From positions 248,001-312,000 of the forward strand of contig CAXXPV010000008.1 of assembly GCA_963675935.2 (NCBI GenBank): a stretch of 64,000 nt of DNA, read 5' to 3'. This document shows, piece after piece, positions 17,510-26,151 of this stretch. Both the position numbers and the translations under genes were made by a program. The notes beneath the pieces are model-generated. The model was given only the letters and a program-made list of their open reading frames with translations, was not told where the DNA came from and searched no databases. Each line of letters opens with the position of its first letter. The stretch's first letter is position 1. This DNA comes from G963675935 sp963675935 (GTDB lineage: Bacteria > Planctomycetota > Planctomycetia > Pirellulales > Thermoguttaceae).

Positions 17510-17767
17510 ATGGCGACAAAATCCATCGACATTGCCACAACTGAGGCAAGTCTTTCTGATTTGGTGTTGTTGGTTAATTCCGGCGTTGAAGTGGTTTTTA
17601 CCAGAGACAGCCAACCCATGGCGCGTCTCGTGTCGGCCGAGGCCCATCGGGCTGAACGTGTGCCGGGTCTGCATTCCGGCGCTATTCATCTGTCGCCTGA
17701 TTTTGATGACGCACTGTCCGACATGTTTTGGGCTGGGCAAGGGCATGTCGCCTTTTGTGGCGAGTGA
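17510..17767 (+). CDS. Phd/YefM-like antitoxin, apparently without toxin partner
   Basis: An 85-residue protein. The N-terminus resembles prevent-host-death antitoxins (IDIATTEASLSDLVLLVNSG, then EVVFTRDSQPMARLV), a DNA-binding and toxin-neutralising fold. The C-terminus (HLSPDFDDALSDMFWAG) is like toxin-binding tails of VapBC-associated Phd proteins. No PIN-domain or Doc toxin follows; the next gene is convergent and overlaps its last 82 bases. ATG 17510 lies after GGAGTTGGAAA. It is an orphan antitoxin or a relic of a module. Confidence 0.65.
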   Translation: MATKSIDIATTEASLSDLVLLVNSGVEVVFTRDSQPMARLVSAEAHRAERVPGLHSGAIHLSPDFDDALSDMFWAGQGHVAFCGE

Positions 17768-18315
17768 TCTTGGCCAATAAAGCACCTAGCCACAACAACA
17801 GCCAGTGCCGCGAGAATCGCAAGGCGAATCCAAACGTCGCGGCGCGTGATTGGGCCGCGATAACGGCCTCCAAGGGTCTCCAGGCAATAGCCGTGATCGG
17901 CCAAAACGCCGCGATACCAAAATCCGGCGAGGCCGGCGCCCAATGCCCCGAGAATTCCCGCGAACACCAGAGTCAGCGGGATGTTGGATTCGCGGAATCG
18001 CGCGAGATGCCTGAACACGCTCGCCGTCGCGATAACTCCCGTCGCACTCCCCACAAGGATCGCCATCGCCATCTGAAATCGGAAAAGCCAAAAGAACCAA
18101 GCGAAGAACGCGGCCGCGGCTTGGCCAACCATAGCGAGAATGCCCGCCAGTAGGACGCCGCTTATCAATCCGGCGAAACCGTCAGTCCAAAGTCCGAAAA
18201 GGCCGCCTGCCACCGTCGTGCCAAGCCAAACGACAAGCCAAAACCGCACGGCAAGAGGAACGCCAAGCACGGGCGGCGATGGTTCGATTCCATGCGGCGG
18301 CGATTCTGGAAACAT
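17686..18315 (-). CDS. integral membrane protein of unknown function
   Basis: 209 residues with about five hydrophobic segments (RFWLVVWLGTTVAGGLFGLW; ISGVLLAGILAMVGQAAAAF; MAMAILVGSATGVIATASV; LTLVFAGILGALGAGLAGFW; LAILAALAVVVARC) and a short Cys/Ser-rich tail. It is not assigned to a family. The C-terminal 27 codons overlap the antitoxin gene on the opposite strand, so the two convergent messages are complementary over 82 bases. Confidence 0.7.
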   Translation of the reverse strand: MFPESPPHGIEPSPPVLGVPLAVRFWLVVWLGTTVAGGLFGLWTDGFAGLISGVLLAGILAMVGQAAAAFFAWFFWLFRFQMAMAILVGSATGVIATASVFRHLARFRESNIPLTLVFAGILGALGAGLAGFWYRGVLADHGYCLETLGGRYRGPITRRDVWIRLAILAALAVVVARCFIGQDHSPQKATCPCPAQNMSDSASSKSGDR

Positions 18316-18351
18316 GGCGATTCCTTTCTCGCCTGCTGTTGATCCATCGCG

Positions 18352-19557
18352 TCATGGCGAAGCCGCAAGCGGCTTTTTGACTTCCCGCTTCACTTGCCCC
18401 TCTCCACTTTCCCCTTCGTAGCCGTATTGCTCGATGAACACGCGCCAGCGGCGCGAGATCTCGGCGTGAAGCTCGGGCGTCATCTGGTAGCGATTTGTCT
18501 TGTAGTCCTTCTTGCCGGCGAAATACTGCTCGATCGCCGGACGAACCGTCTCGAAATCGCCGAGTTCCAGTTCCTCGTAAACCCGGTGCATCTCGGCCAT
18601 CGGATCGGCGACCAAATCCTCGTAGCGGACTTCGCTGAATTGACCCTGGCCGATCAATCCGCGGTCGCGCTCGAAAACTTCATACATCTCGGTGAAGTTT
18701 TGGAAGACGCGCTCGTCGAGGCCCTCGTAGGTCGGTTTTTGCAGACCCTGATCGGCATAGAGCCGTTTCCAAAGATTGACGGTCGAAGGAAAGATGACGT
18801 AAGGATCGCGGATGATATGGACGAATTTCGCCCGGGGAAACATCTCCAAAAGCGTTCGGACGCGGCAGGTGTGCGGCGGCGACTTCACGACGATCCGCTT
18901 GGGGCATCGCAACGTCAGGCACTTGAGAAACCAGAGAAACGCCCGCTTCCACCGCGCCACGGCCGGGGCGGGAACGCCGTCGAGCGTGAGATATTCGGGA
19001 TATTGCGGCGGGCGATTCGGAAAAACGCTGGTCAAATACGGCGAAGGAATGCACATATTGCACAGGGCGAACTCATCCTCCTGGGGATGGTCCCAGCCGG
19101 CGCCCATGTTGTCCATCGGCCGCTGGGCCGGCAGCAGGAATTGCAGCCAGGGCTTCATCCACCAGCCCGACACCAGAAAATGGTTCGGCGCGAAGCAGGC
19201 GTAAGTATCGGGATAGGTGTGGCGCGAGTCGAGCACGAGCAATTCGTGGAGCAATGTGGTGCCCGAGCGCCAGTGGCCTATGACGAAAATCGGATCGTCC
19301 TTGATTTCCGTCCGTTCGATTTTTCGGCCTAAAAAGACAGCTTGAACCAACCAGAGGAAGTGGTTGATGCAGCCAAGCCCACAGATCAGCAGCGCCATGG
19401 CGATGCGGCTGGGCGAAACGGCGAACCGATTCCGCACCAGCAGCCGAAGCCAGCCGCCGAGGCTCATACCATCCCAAAAGCGTGGAATCCAAGGGCGATC
19501 CTTGTAGCCCGACTTCTGTTCCGACGTAGTTTTTTTGCCATCCTGGGCATCGCCCAT
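18352..19557 (-). CDS. sulfotransferase family protein
   Basis: A 401-residue PAPS-dependent sulfotransferase. The 5'-phosphosulfate loop is IFVIGHWRSGTTLLHELLVL; the 3'-phosphate site is KFVHIIRDPYVIFPSTVNLW. A membrane-like helix (IAMALLICGLGCINHFLWLV) precedes the core, which suggests anchoring. Large sulfotransferase sets are characteristic of planctomycetes; the substrate is unknown. ATG 19557 has GAGGA six bases upstream. The last residues KKPLAASP and the stop are encoded by a CCGCTTGCGG repeat, so the original end of the protein has been changed. Confidence 0.9.
   Translation of the reverse strand: MGDAQDGKKTTSEQKSGYKDRPWIPRFWDGMSLGGWLRLLVRNRFAVSPSRIAMALLICGLGCINHFLWLVQAVFLGRKIERTEIKDDPIFVIGHWRSGTTLLHELLVLDSRHTYPDTYACFAPNHFLVSGWWMKPWLQFLLPAQRPMDNMGAGWDHPQEDEFALCNMCIPSPYLTSVFPNRPPQYPEYLTLDGVPAPAVARWKRAFLWFLKCLTLRCPKRIVVKSPPHTCRVRTLLEMFPRAKFVHIIRDPYVIFPSTVNLWKRLYADQGLQKPTYEGLDERVFQNFTEMYEVFERDRGLIGQGQFSEVRYEDLVADPMAEMHRVYEELELGDFETVRPAIEQYFAGKKDYKTNRYQMTPELHAEISRRWRVFIEQYGYEGESGEGQVKREVKKPLAASP
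18364..18373. repeat. CCGCAAGCGG palindrome inside the sulfotransferase stop region
   Basis: In the minus strand AAAAAGCCGCTTGCGGCTTC leads straight into CGCCATGA, giving the gene its last codons and stop. Confidence 0.8.
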
Positions 19558-19924
19558 TGCCATTCCTCGGGAAAACAAGTTGAAAGGCGGCAGGCAGCCT
19601 TGCCCTAGTCGCCGTAGTTTGCCTAGATTCACTATGCGGGCCATTTGACCCATGCTTACCCGGTATGGTAACAGATTCGGCCTTTGTGTGGCAAGGGAGG
19701 TTTAGCCGCCCCCCCACGATCAAGCTTTGCCTGCCGGAGAGCAAATCCCAAAAGAGGCTGCCGGAGGAAATGGGTTTCGGCTTAAAGATGCTCGAATGGC
19801 GGGATATGGCCAAAAAATCGGCCCGGTCCAATTAAGGATTTGGCCCAAAACAAGTTCCCTGAATCGGTGAAATCGGGTACTATGCCGCCGATGGGGGGCC
19901 AATTCCAAGGAGAAGGAGGATGGC
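19558..19924. other. gap without recognisable feature
   Basis: About 370 bases between the sulfotransferase and the transposase relic. No protein-like frame, terminator or strong promoter is seen; AAGGAGAAGGAGG at about 19907 is the ribosome site of the relic. Confidence 0.4.
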
Positions 19925-20390
19925 ATGGATGCCTATGTGGGTGGCGTTGAGCGGAAGATGAAGCGGTTTTTCGATTGGCTCTCGGAGAAAGATCGTCGCC
20001 GATACGCCGCCGTCGAGGCCACAAAACTGGGCATGGCGGTATCGAGTACATCGCCCGCGTCTTGCAGTGCGATCCGAAGACAATTCGCCAAGAAGGTCTG
20101 ACGGAACTGGAAGAACCGGAAGACTTGGCGGCAGGACGGATCCGAAAAAAGGGGGCGGACGCAAATCGTTGACCGACTCCCGCCCGCAACTGGAAGCCAA
20201 TCTACGGCAACTGTTGCAGGAGTTTACGGCGGGCGACCCGATGCGAGTTGGCGTTTTGTGGACCAATTTGTCGTTGCGAGAACTGTCGCGACGATTGATC
20301 GGATTGGGCACGCCCGCCAGTCGCCGAACGATTCGCCGCTTGTTGCGTCAACTCGGGTTGGGCCGTCGCACCCGTGAGCAGTTACGATAA
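19925..20390 (+). pseudogene. N-terminal relic of an ISAzo13-type transposase
   Basis: Pieces in different frames join to MDAYVGGVERKMKRFFDWLS, EKDRRRYAAVEATKLG, GGIEYIARVLQCDPKTIRQ, GLTELEEPEDLAAGRI and GGRKSLTDSRPQLEANLRQL, ending EQLR-stop. The order and spacing match the N-terminal helix-turn-helix region of ISAzo13-family transposases; the catalytic DDE part is missing. At least three frameshifts are needed. A strong ribosome site precedes the ATG. No terminal inverted repeats were found, so it is an old fragment. Confidence 0.7.
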
Positions 20391-20476
20391 ACGGACACGC
20401 GCTGTCACGACGCGAATGAAGCGGATTACACCCCGCCAATGGGTTGTTTCTGGCGAGTTTAGTCTTCTTACCGCAG

Positions 20477-20505
20477 TTGACAGCTGTGGCCGGGTAGTTT
20501 AGGAT
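20477..20505 (+). promoter_or_regulatory. sigma-70-type promoter of the rpmF-fab operon
   Basis: A perfect -35 TTGACA at 20477-20482, 17-base spacer, and -10 TAGGAT at 20500-20505; rpmF starts 95 bases downstream. It is the best promoter match in the window. Confidence 0.65.
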
Positions 20506-20599
20506 TTGGGGTTTCCCATCGGCAGGGCGAGCGGCAACGCGGCGTCCCGTCGTTCCGCGAACACACCGTTCAGTCGGCGTGCATGCACGTCGTAAAGTC

Positions 20600-20779
20600 A
20601 TGGCCGTTCCAAAACGCAGACAGAGCAACGCCCGCACCGGTAGTCGCCGGGCGCACGATTTCAAGAAACCCAAGCAGCTTTCCTATTGCGAACAGTGCAG
20701 CACCGCGCTGCCGACGCACATGGTCTGCCCCAACTGTGGGCACTACATGGGCCGCAAAGTCGTTGAGACCGAGTCTTGA
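20600..20779 (+). CDS. rpmF: 50S ribosomal protein bL32
   Basis: A 59-residue bL32. The N-terminus MAVPKRRQSNARTGSRRAHD and the zinc-binding variant with four Cys (CEQCSTALPTHMVCPNCG) are characteristic. ATG 20600 is decided by the invariant MAVPKR start. Its stop overlaps the start of fabD (TTGA), the classic pairing of rpmF with fatty-acid genes. Confidence 0.97.
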   Translation: MAVPKRRQSNARTGSRRAHDFKKPKQLSYCEQCSTALPTHMVCPNCGHYMGRKVVETES

Positions 20780-21684
20780 GCGGAATCGCATTCCTATTTC
20801 CTGGACAAGGCGCGCAGACGGTAGGCATGGGCCGGCGACTGGTTGAGTCGCTGCCCGCCGCCCGGCAGCTCTACGACCGCGCCGCCGAAGTGCTCGGCTA
20901 CGACCTGGCGAAGCTTTGCTTCGAGGGGCCTGCCGACGAGTTGGATTCCACCGTGTATAGCCAGCCGGCGATTTTCGTCACCAGCTTGGCCGCGTTGGAA
21001 TCGCTCCGCGCCGAATCGCCCGACGTCGTCTTGGGCTGCGAGGCCACGGCCGGCTTGAGTCTGGGCGAATACACGGCGATGGTTTTCGCCGGCGTGATGG
21101 AATTCGAGGACGGGCTGATGCTGGTGCAACGTCGCGGCGCGGCCATGCAAGAGGCCGCCGACGCCACGCCCAGCGGCATGGTCAGTATCCTCGGCCTCGA
21201 GCGCGTCGAGGTGGAGGCTCTTTGCGAAAAGGCCCGCAATGGCGACATCCTCAAGATCGCCAATTTGCTTTGTCCGGGCAACATCGTCATATCGGGCACG
21301 TTGGCCGCGTGCGAGCGTGCGGCGGAGATGGCCCGCGCCGCCGGCGCCATGAAGGCCATGCCCCTGGCCGTGGCCGGGGCGTTTCACACGGAAATCATGC
21401 GCCCGGCCGACCAACGCTGTGCCGAAGCCCTGGCCGAGGTGCCGATGCACCCGCCGCGGATTCCAGTGATTTCAAATGTTGATGCCATGCCCCACGACAA
21501 TCCCGAGGAAATCCGGCAAATCCTGGTCCGGCAAGTTCTTCAGCCCGTCCGCTGGGAAGACTCGATGCGTTATTTAATCGCGCGGGGCATTGACCAGTTT
21601 TACGAGGTCGGTCCCGGCCGGGTGCTTCGCGGCCTGTTGCGGCGGATCGACCGGAACGTGTCGTGCCAGAGCGTGGAAGTGTAA
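20776..21684 (+). CDS. fabD: malonyl-CoA:ACP transacylase
   Basis: A 302-residue enzyme that transfers malonyl from CoA to acyl carrier protein to feed chain elongation. The catalytic Ser lies in TAGLSLGEYTAM, where the usual GHSLGE has Leu in place of His; the second catalytic His is in AGAFHTEIM. FLFPGQGAQTVGMG marks the N-terminus. The start is TTG 20776, overlapping the rpmF stop by four bases and implying translational coupling. The usual plsX and fabH genes between rpmF and fabD are absent here. Confidence 0.95.
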   Translation: MSGIAFLFPGQGAQTVGMGRRLVESLPAARQLYDRAAEVLGYDLAKLCFEGPADELDSTVYSQPAIFVTSLAALESLRAESPDVVLGCEATAGLSLGEYTAMVFAGVMEFEDGLMLVQRRGAAMQEAADATPSGMVSILGLERVEVEALCEKARNGDILKIANLLCPGNIVISGTLAACERAAEMARAAGAMKAMPLAVAGAFHTEIMRPADQRCAEALAEVPMHPPRIPVISNVDAMPHDNPEEIRQILVRQVLQPVRWEDSMRYLIARGIDQFYEVGPGRVLRGLLRRIDRNVSCQSVEV

Positions 21685-21698
21685 AAACAAAGACCAAA

Positions 21699-21708
21699 CC
21701 GCTTGCGG
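21699..21708. repeat. CCGCTTGCGG palindrome between fabD and fabG
   Basis: Within AAACCGCTTGCGGCTTCGCA, followed by the short tandem CTAGCCACTAGCCACTAACTA. Another copy, AAACCGCTTGCGGTTTCGCA, lies after fabG at 22549-22558. These may shape mRNA ends within the operon. Confidence 0.75.
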
Positions 21709-21752
21709 CTTCGCACTAGCCACTAGCCACTAACTACAAAAAAAACTCCATC

Positions 21753-22514
21753 GTGACCAGTCGCATTAAAACGGATTTGAATGGACAAACGGCTCTGGTG
21801 ACCGGCGCGGGCCGCGGATTGGGCCGCTGCATCGCCGAAACGCTTGCCGCCGCGGGCGCCAAGGTGGCCTGCATCGACGTCAACGCCGAGAGCCTTGCCG
21901 AGACGGTGGCCGCCATCCGAGCGACGGGCGGCACGGCCGAGCCGATCGCTTGCGACGTTACGCAGAGCGAACGGGTAAACGAGACGGTCGATCAGGTTAT
22001 CGGCCTTTGGGGCGGCTTGAACATCCTGGTGAACAACGCCGGCGTCACCCGCGACAACGTGCTCATTCGCATGAAGGACGAGCAGTGGGATCTGGTCTTG
22101 AACATCAATCTTCGCGGCACGTTCCTGTTTACCAGGGCCGTGGCCCGGCCGATGATGAAGGCCCGCCAGGGCCGCATCATCAACTTGGCGAGCGTGTCGG
22201 GTTTGATGGGCAATCCCGGCCAGGTGAACTACTCGGCCTCGAAGGCTGGCGTGATCGGGCTGACCCGCACCGTGGCCTGCGAACTGGCCAGCCGCAACAT
22301 CACGGTGAACGCCGTCGCGCCGGGTTTCATTGCCACCGACATGACGGCCAAGTTGGGCGAGGAAGTTCTTCAAGAGGTTCGCAAGCATATCCCCTTGGGA
22401 CGGCTGGGCGATCCGCAGGACGTGGCCGACGCCGTTTTGTTCCTGGCCAGCGACGCGGCTTCGTTCATCACGGGCCATATATTGACGATTGACGGCGGGT
22501 TGACGGCGGGCTAA
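21753..22514 (+). CDS. fabG: 3-oxoacyl-ACP reductase
   Basis: A 253-residue short-chain dehydrogenase reducing beta-ketoacyl-ACP with NADPH. TGAGRGLGRCIAETL is the nucleotide-binding loop, NNAG the structural motif, and the catalytic Ser-Tyr-Lys are in NLASVSG and YSASKAG. The C-terminus GHILTIDGGLTAG is typical. The start is GTG 21753. It lies between fabD and acpP, so the role is clear despite the wide SDR family. Confidence 0.95.
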   Translation: MTSRIKTDLNGQTALVTGAGRGLGRCIAETLAAAGAKVACIDVNAESLAETVAAIRATGGTAEPIACDVTQSERVNETVDQVIGLWGGLNILVNNAGVTRDNVLIRMKDEQWDLVLNINLRGTFLFTRAVARPMMKARQGRIINLASVSGLMGNPGQVNYSASKAGVIGLTRTVACELASRNITVNAVAPGFIATDMTAKLGEEVLQEVRKHIPLGRLGDPQDVADAVLFLASDAASFITGHILTIDGGLTAG

Positions 22515-22764
22515 GGAGGAGCGACTAGAATCAGGGCTGAAGGATAAACCGCTTGCGGTTTCGCAAGAAAGTCCAATCGCCAGAAAAAATCCCCCGATAG
22601 ATATAGACACGGACGGCGAAAAACGGTATATCTTGCGGGACTGAATGGAAAACGGGGTAAAGCGTGGGGGCTGTATGTCCGCACAACAGCGAGACTAACT
22701 TTTAGGGGGGGTGCCACCGGAGTGCATCCCTCGAACAATACTTGGTCGCAGGAGGACCTTTAAG

Positions 22765-23019
22765 GTGGCCTCAGTTGAACAGCGTGTTATTGATATTGTC
22801 GCCGAGCAGCTTGGCGTCAGCAAAGACCAGATCACCCGCGAGACATCGTTCGTCAACGATCTGGGCGCCGATTCCCTCGATACGGTCGAGCTGGTGATGG
22901 AACTCGAGGAAGAGTTCGACATCAACATTCCCGACGACGTGGCCGAGAAGATTCAGACGGTGGGTCAAGCCGTCGATCATATCTCGAAGGCCTTGGAAAG
23001 CACCGAAGCCTCTGCCTGA
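22765..23019 (+). CDS. acpP: acyl carrier protein
   Basis: An 84-residue ACP. The 4'-phosphopantetheine Ser is in DLGADSLDTVELVMELEEEF. GTG 22765 (VASVEQRVIDIVAEQLGV) is chosen because GGAGG lies nine bases upstream and ACPs begin here; an in-frame ATG further upstream would add an unlikely basic leader. The 250-base gap before it holds the 22549 palindrome but no gene; it may contain a separate promoter, as acpP is needed in excess. Confidence 0.96.
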   Translation: MASVEQRVIDIVAEQLGVSKDQITRETSFVNDLGADSLDTVELVMELEEEFDINIPDDVAEKIQTVGQAVDHISKALESTEASA

Positions 23020-23027
23020 GAGCCTGC

Positions 23028-24278
23028 ATGAAACGTCGTGTCGTCGTCACGGGTGTCGGCGCCGTCACCTCGCTTAGCAGCAAGGTGGAGGACCTTTGGA
23101 CTCGCATTTGCAACGGCGAGAGCGGGGTGCGCGCGCTTTCGTCGGAGCGATTGAGCATTGCCGGCTATAAGGTCCGCATCGGCGGCGAAATTTGCGGCTG
23201 GACGCCCGAGGGGTACATTCCCGCCAAGGACGTCAAGCGGTTCGATCGGTTCGTGCAGTTTTCGCAGGTTTCGGGCGTCGATGCGGTCGTCGATGCGGGC
23301 ATCGACTTCTCCAAGGAGAATCCTTGGCGATGCGGCGTCATTTTAGGCTCCGGCATCGGCGGTTTGGAAACGATCGAGGTTCAGCACCAGCGGCTGCTCG
23401 ACCGCGGTCCCGATAAAATCTCGGCGTTTACCATTCCCAAGCTGATCGGCAACGCGGCCAGCGCGCATCTGGCCATCCAGTACGGCTTGCGAGGTCCGAA
23501 TCAGGTGGTCGTCACCGCGTGCGCCAGCGCCACCAACGCGATGGGCGACTCCTACCGCCTCATCCGCGACGGCGAGGTCGACGTCATGATTAGCGGCGGC
23601 AGCGAAGCCGCCCTGACGCACATCGGCTTAAGCGCGTTCGCTTCGATGCGGGCGCTTTCCGAGCGGAACGACGATCCGACGAGGGCCAGCCGCCCCTTTG
23701 ACCGCGACCGCGACGGATTCGTCTTGAGCGAAGGCGCCGGCCTGTTGGTGTTCGAGGAATTCGAGCACGCGAAGGCTCGCGGCGCCCGCATCTACGGCGA
23801 GGTCTACGGCTACGGCTGTAGTTGCGACGCCGGCGACATCGTCGCGCCCGACAAGGACGGCATCGGGGCCGCCTACGCCATGGAGCAGGCGATCAAGGAC
23901 GCCAGGCTCGACCGGACCGACATCGACTACATCAACGCCCACGGCACCAGCACCTCGTTGGGCGATCAGGCCGAAACGACGGCCATGAAGTCGGTCTTCA
24001 AGGACCACGCTTACAAATTGAGCGTTTCGAGCACGAAGAGCCAGTTGGGCCATCTCCTGGGCGCCAGCGGCGGCGTGGAAGCGGTGCTGTGTCTCTTGGC
24101 CATTCGCGACGGCGTGATTCCGCCGACGATCAACTACGACACGCCCGATCCCGAGTGCGATCTCGACTACACGCCGAACGTCGCCCGGCAGCGGGCCATT
24201 TCGGTGGCGATGTCGAATAGTTTCGGCTTCGGCGGCCACAACGGCTCGATTGTCGTCGGCCGGCTGCGGAACGTGTGA
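23028..24278 (+). CDS. fabF: 3-oxoacyl-ACP synthase II
   Basis: A 416-residue elongating condensing enzyme. The catalytic Cys is in VTACASATNAMGD, the two His in NAHGTSTSLGD and GHLLGASGGVEA, and the Gly/Phe gate in NSFGFGGHNGS. It starts eight bases after acpP and closes the rpmF-fabD-fabG-acpP-fabF run; together these genes carry malonyl loading, reduction and elongation. No dehydratase or enoyl reductase is in the window. Confidence 0.97.
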   Translation: MKRRVVVTGVGAVTSLSSKVEDLWTRICNGESGVRALSSERLSIAGYKVRIGGEICGWTPEGYIPAKDVKRFDRFVQFSQVSGVDAVVDAGIDFSKENPWRCGVILGSGIGGLETIEVQHQRLLDRGPDKISAFTIPKLIGNAASAHLAIQYGLRGPNQVVVTACASATNAMGDSYRLIRDGEVDVMISGGSEAALTHIGLSAFASMRALSERNDDPTRASRPFDRDRDGFVLSEGAGLLVFEEFEHAKARGARIYGEVYGYGCSCDAGDIVAPDKDGIGAAYAMEQAIKDARLDRTDIDYINAHGTSTSLGDQAETTAMKSVFKDHAYKLSVSSTKSQLGHLLGASGGVEAVLCLLAIRDGVIPPTINYDTPDPECDLDYTPNVARQRAISVAMSNSFGFGGHNGSIVVGRLRNV

Positions 24279-24318
24279 TGCTTGTCAACCTGCCATTCCC
24301 AAAAGGATCGGCCCTAAT

Positions 24319-25932
24319 CTACCGGTCTGCCTGGGCCGAGATCTTTCGCCAGGCCGCCATCGACCGGGCAAGATTCTCGCGACTGTCGCCAGGAATGGCG
24401 TAACACTGAAGCCCGATCGGGCCGGAATAGCCGAGTTGCCGGAGCGACTTCAGCAGGCCGCCCACGTCGAAACTGCCGCGATCCAACGGCTGGATCAGCC
24501 GGTTCCAGTCCATCGCGTTGGTTGGCCCGGCGTCGGCGCCGTTGATGTTCACGGCCAGCAGATGCGGCAGCGCGGCCTTCAATTGATCGGGCAATTTCTC
24601 TTGCTTTTCACTCTTGAGGAAATGGCAGAGATTGAAGCATAGCCCGACGTTCTTGCGATCGGTTTTTTTGACCAGCCGCAGGGCGTCGTCGATTGTGGCC
24701 ACGTAGGCGCCGAAGTGCGGATAGAGGGCCACTTGCAGCCCGACGCGGTCGGCCATGCCGGCGATTTCACGGAACATGGCGACGGCCCTCGCGTCGCTTT
24801 CGGCGGTGGCCGGCGAGTTGCCGGCGACGGTCAGCCAAATTTGCACGTCGCGGCCCTTGAGTTGTTCGATGGCCGTCTTCAGTTCGGCGGGATATGGCGT
24901 TTTGCCCGGCACGACCGAGACACCGACGTAGACGCTCAGCATTTTCAGCCCCTGGGCGTCGAGGGCCTTGAGCATTTCTGGAATACGCTGGATTCCGTCG
25001 TGGGCGATGCCGTCGTAGCCAAGCTCCTTGAGCATTTTCGCCTGACGGTCGAAAGGAGCGTTCATGCCGCCCGTGCCGTTGCCGAAGGCGAAGAAGGGCC
25101 AGGCCGATTCCGTTTTGGGTTTCAAGGGGCGCACCCAGATATTGCGGAATTGCACCGCCGAACCATGTTCCTGAAGCATGATTGGCCCGGCTGTTTCCCG
25201 CGAGTCGTAGGTGGCCACGGCTCGGTGCTTCACGGGGCCGAGCGAAGCCGTGTGATTTTGTACGAGTACTCCGTTCCAGAAGACGGTGAAATAGGCGGGC
25301 ATGGCGAGTTTGTCGCCGTTGAACCGCGGCGCGGTGAACACAATGTCATACGTTTGCCATTGGCCCGGCTTGCGCGCGGCGTTGGCTAGCGGCGGCGTCT
25401 GCCCGTAAATGGCGCCGGCGATGCCGTCGGCGTAAATTTTACTGTCGTGCGACTCGATGATTTGCAACTCGTACTTGCCGAGCAAGAAGACGCCGCTGTT
25501 GCCCCAGTTGAGGCTGTCGCCATCGGCCACGGGCGGCGTGGCCCATTCAACGTGGAGTTGACAATCGCCGAAGTGTTTTTTCGTTCGGATTTGGCCCGTC
25601 TTGCGGATGTTGATGCAGCCGTTTTCAACGCCCTTGGGATTGCCGCCTTCCCATTGAGAAAGGTCTTTGCCGTCGAAGAGGATGACAGCGTCGGTCGGCG
25701 GCGTAGCTTGCGGGCAATCCCCCGGTTCGACCTTCGGAGGCTGGGGCCGCAGACGATCGTGAACGCGCCATTGCGAGTTGGGCAGTCGCGGGGTGTCGGT
25801 GTAGCCAAGTCCGTCGTCGCAGATGCCATATTCCACGAACAGCAATAGGAGCAAGCCCGCTGTGCCGGCGGCAATAGATGCACTGGCCGACACATTCCGA
25901 AGCAGGCGGCGCGACACCATCGGGAACCACAT
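24319..25932 (-). CDS. DUF1080 (3-keto-disaccharide hydrolase) domain fused to a xylose isomerase-like TIM barrel
   Basis: A 537-residue exported protein. Signal anchor at residues ~15-38; DUF1080 beta-jelly-roll at ~75-270 (AVILFDGKDLSQWEGG ... GNSGVFLLGKYELQIIES ... GPIMLQEHGSAVQFRNIWVR); then an AP-endonuclease-2/xylose isomerase-like barrel from ~285 (KMLKELGYDGIAHDGIQRIP; GLQVALYPHFGAYVATIDDA; VGLCFNLCHFLKSEKQEKLP). DUF1080 proteins act on 3-keto sugars or glycans; the barrel suggests a linked isomerisation. The neighbouring Gfo/Idh oxidoreductase fits a keto-sugar pathway. The substrate is not known. Confidence 0.88.
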   Translation of the reverse strand: MWFPMVSRRLLRNVSASASIAAGTAGLLLLLFVEYGICDDGLGYTDTPRLPNSQWRVHDRLRPQPPKVEPGDCPQATPPTDAVILFDGKDLSQWEGGNPKGVENGCINIRKTGQIRTKKHFGDCQLHVEWATPPVADGDSLNWGNSGVFLLGKYELQIIESHDSKIYADGIAGAIYGQTPPLANAARKPGQWQTYDIVFTAPRFNGDKLAMPAYFTVFWNGVLVQNHTASLGPVKHRAVATYDSRETAGPIMLQEHGSAVQFRNIWVRPLKPKTESAWPFFAFGNGTGGMNAPFDRQAKMLKELGYDGIAHDGIQRIPEMLKALDAQGLKMLSVYVGVSVVPGKTPYPAELKTAIEQLKGRDVQIWLTVAGNSPATAESDARAVAMFREIAGMADRVGLQVALYPHFGAYVATIDDALRLVKKTDRKNVGLCFNLCHFLKSEKQEKLPDQLKAALPHLLAVNINGADAGPTNAMDWNRLIQPLDRGSFDVGGLLKSLRQLGYSGPIGLQCYAIPGDSRENLARSMAAWRKISAQADR

Positions 25933-25952
25933 GTTTGAGTCTCTCGATCAAT

Positions 25953-26115
25953 TTAGGAGCGGTTGGAGAAAATACCTTTGAGATACTTCAGGTTTGCCGT
26001 GTAGTTGGCGACAAGACCGTGCGGCGCGGCTGCCTCGATCTGAATCCAACCGCTGAACTCGATGTCATTCAGCGCCTGGGCGGATCGGCAAAGCATTCCA
26101 CGCCGGCTGATCCGA
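25953..26115 (-). pseudogene. C-terminal remnant of a sugar-phosphate isomerase/epimerase
   Basis: A minus-strand frame ending at 25953 reads AQALNDIEFSGWIQIEAAAP then HGLVANYTANLKYLKGIF and stops. This matches the usual last 40 residues of xylose isomerase-like TIM-barrel proteins (GWIQIE..; NLKYLKG). Upstream of ~26,070 the similarity is lost. It sits between an oxidoreductase and a DUF1080-barrel gene, where an intact isomerase would be expected. Confidence 0.55.
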
Positions 26116-26151
26116 TGGACAGAGATTGCCATGCATCCGGTCTCCCAAGCA

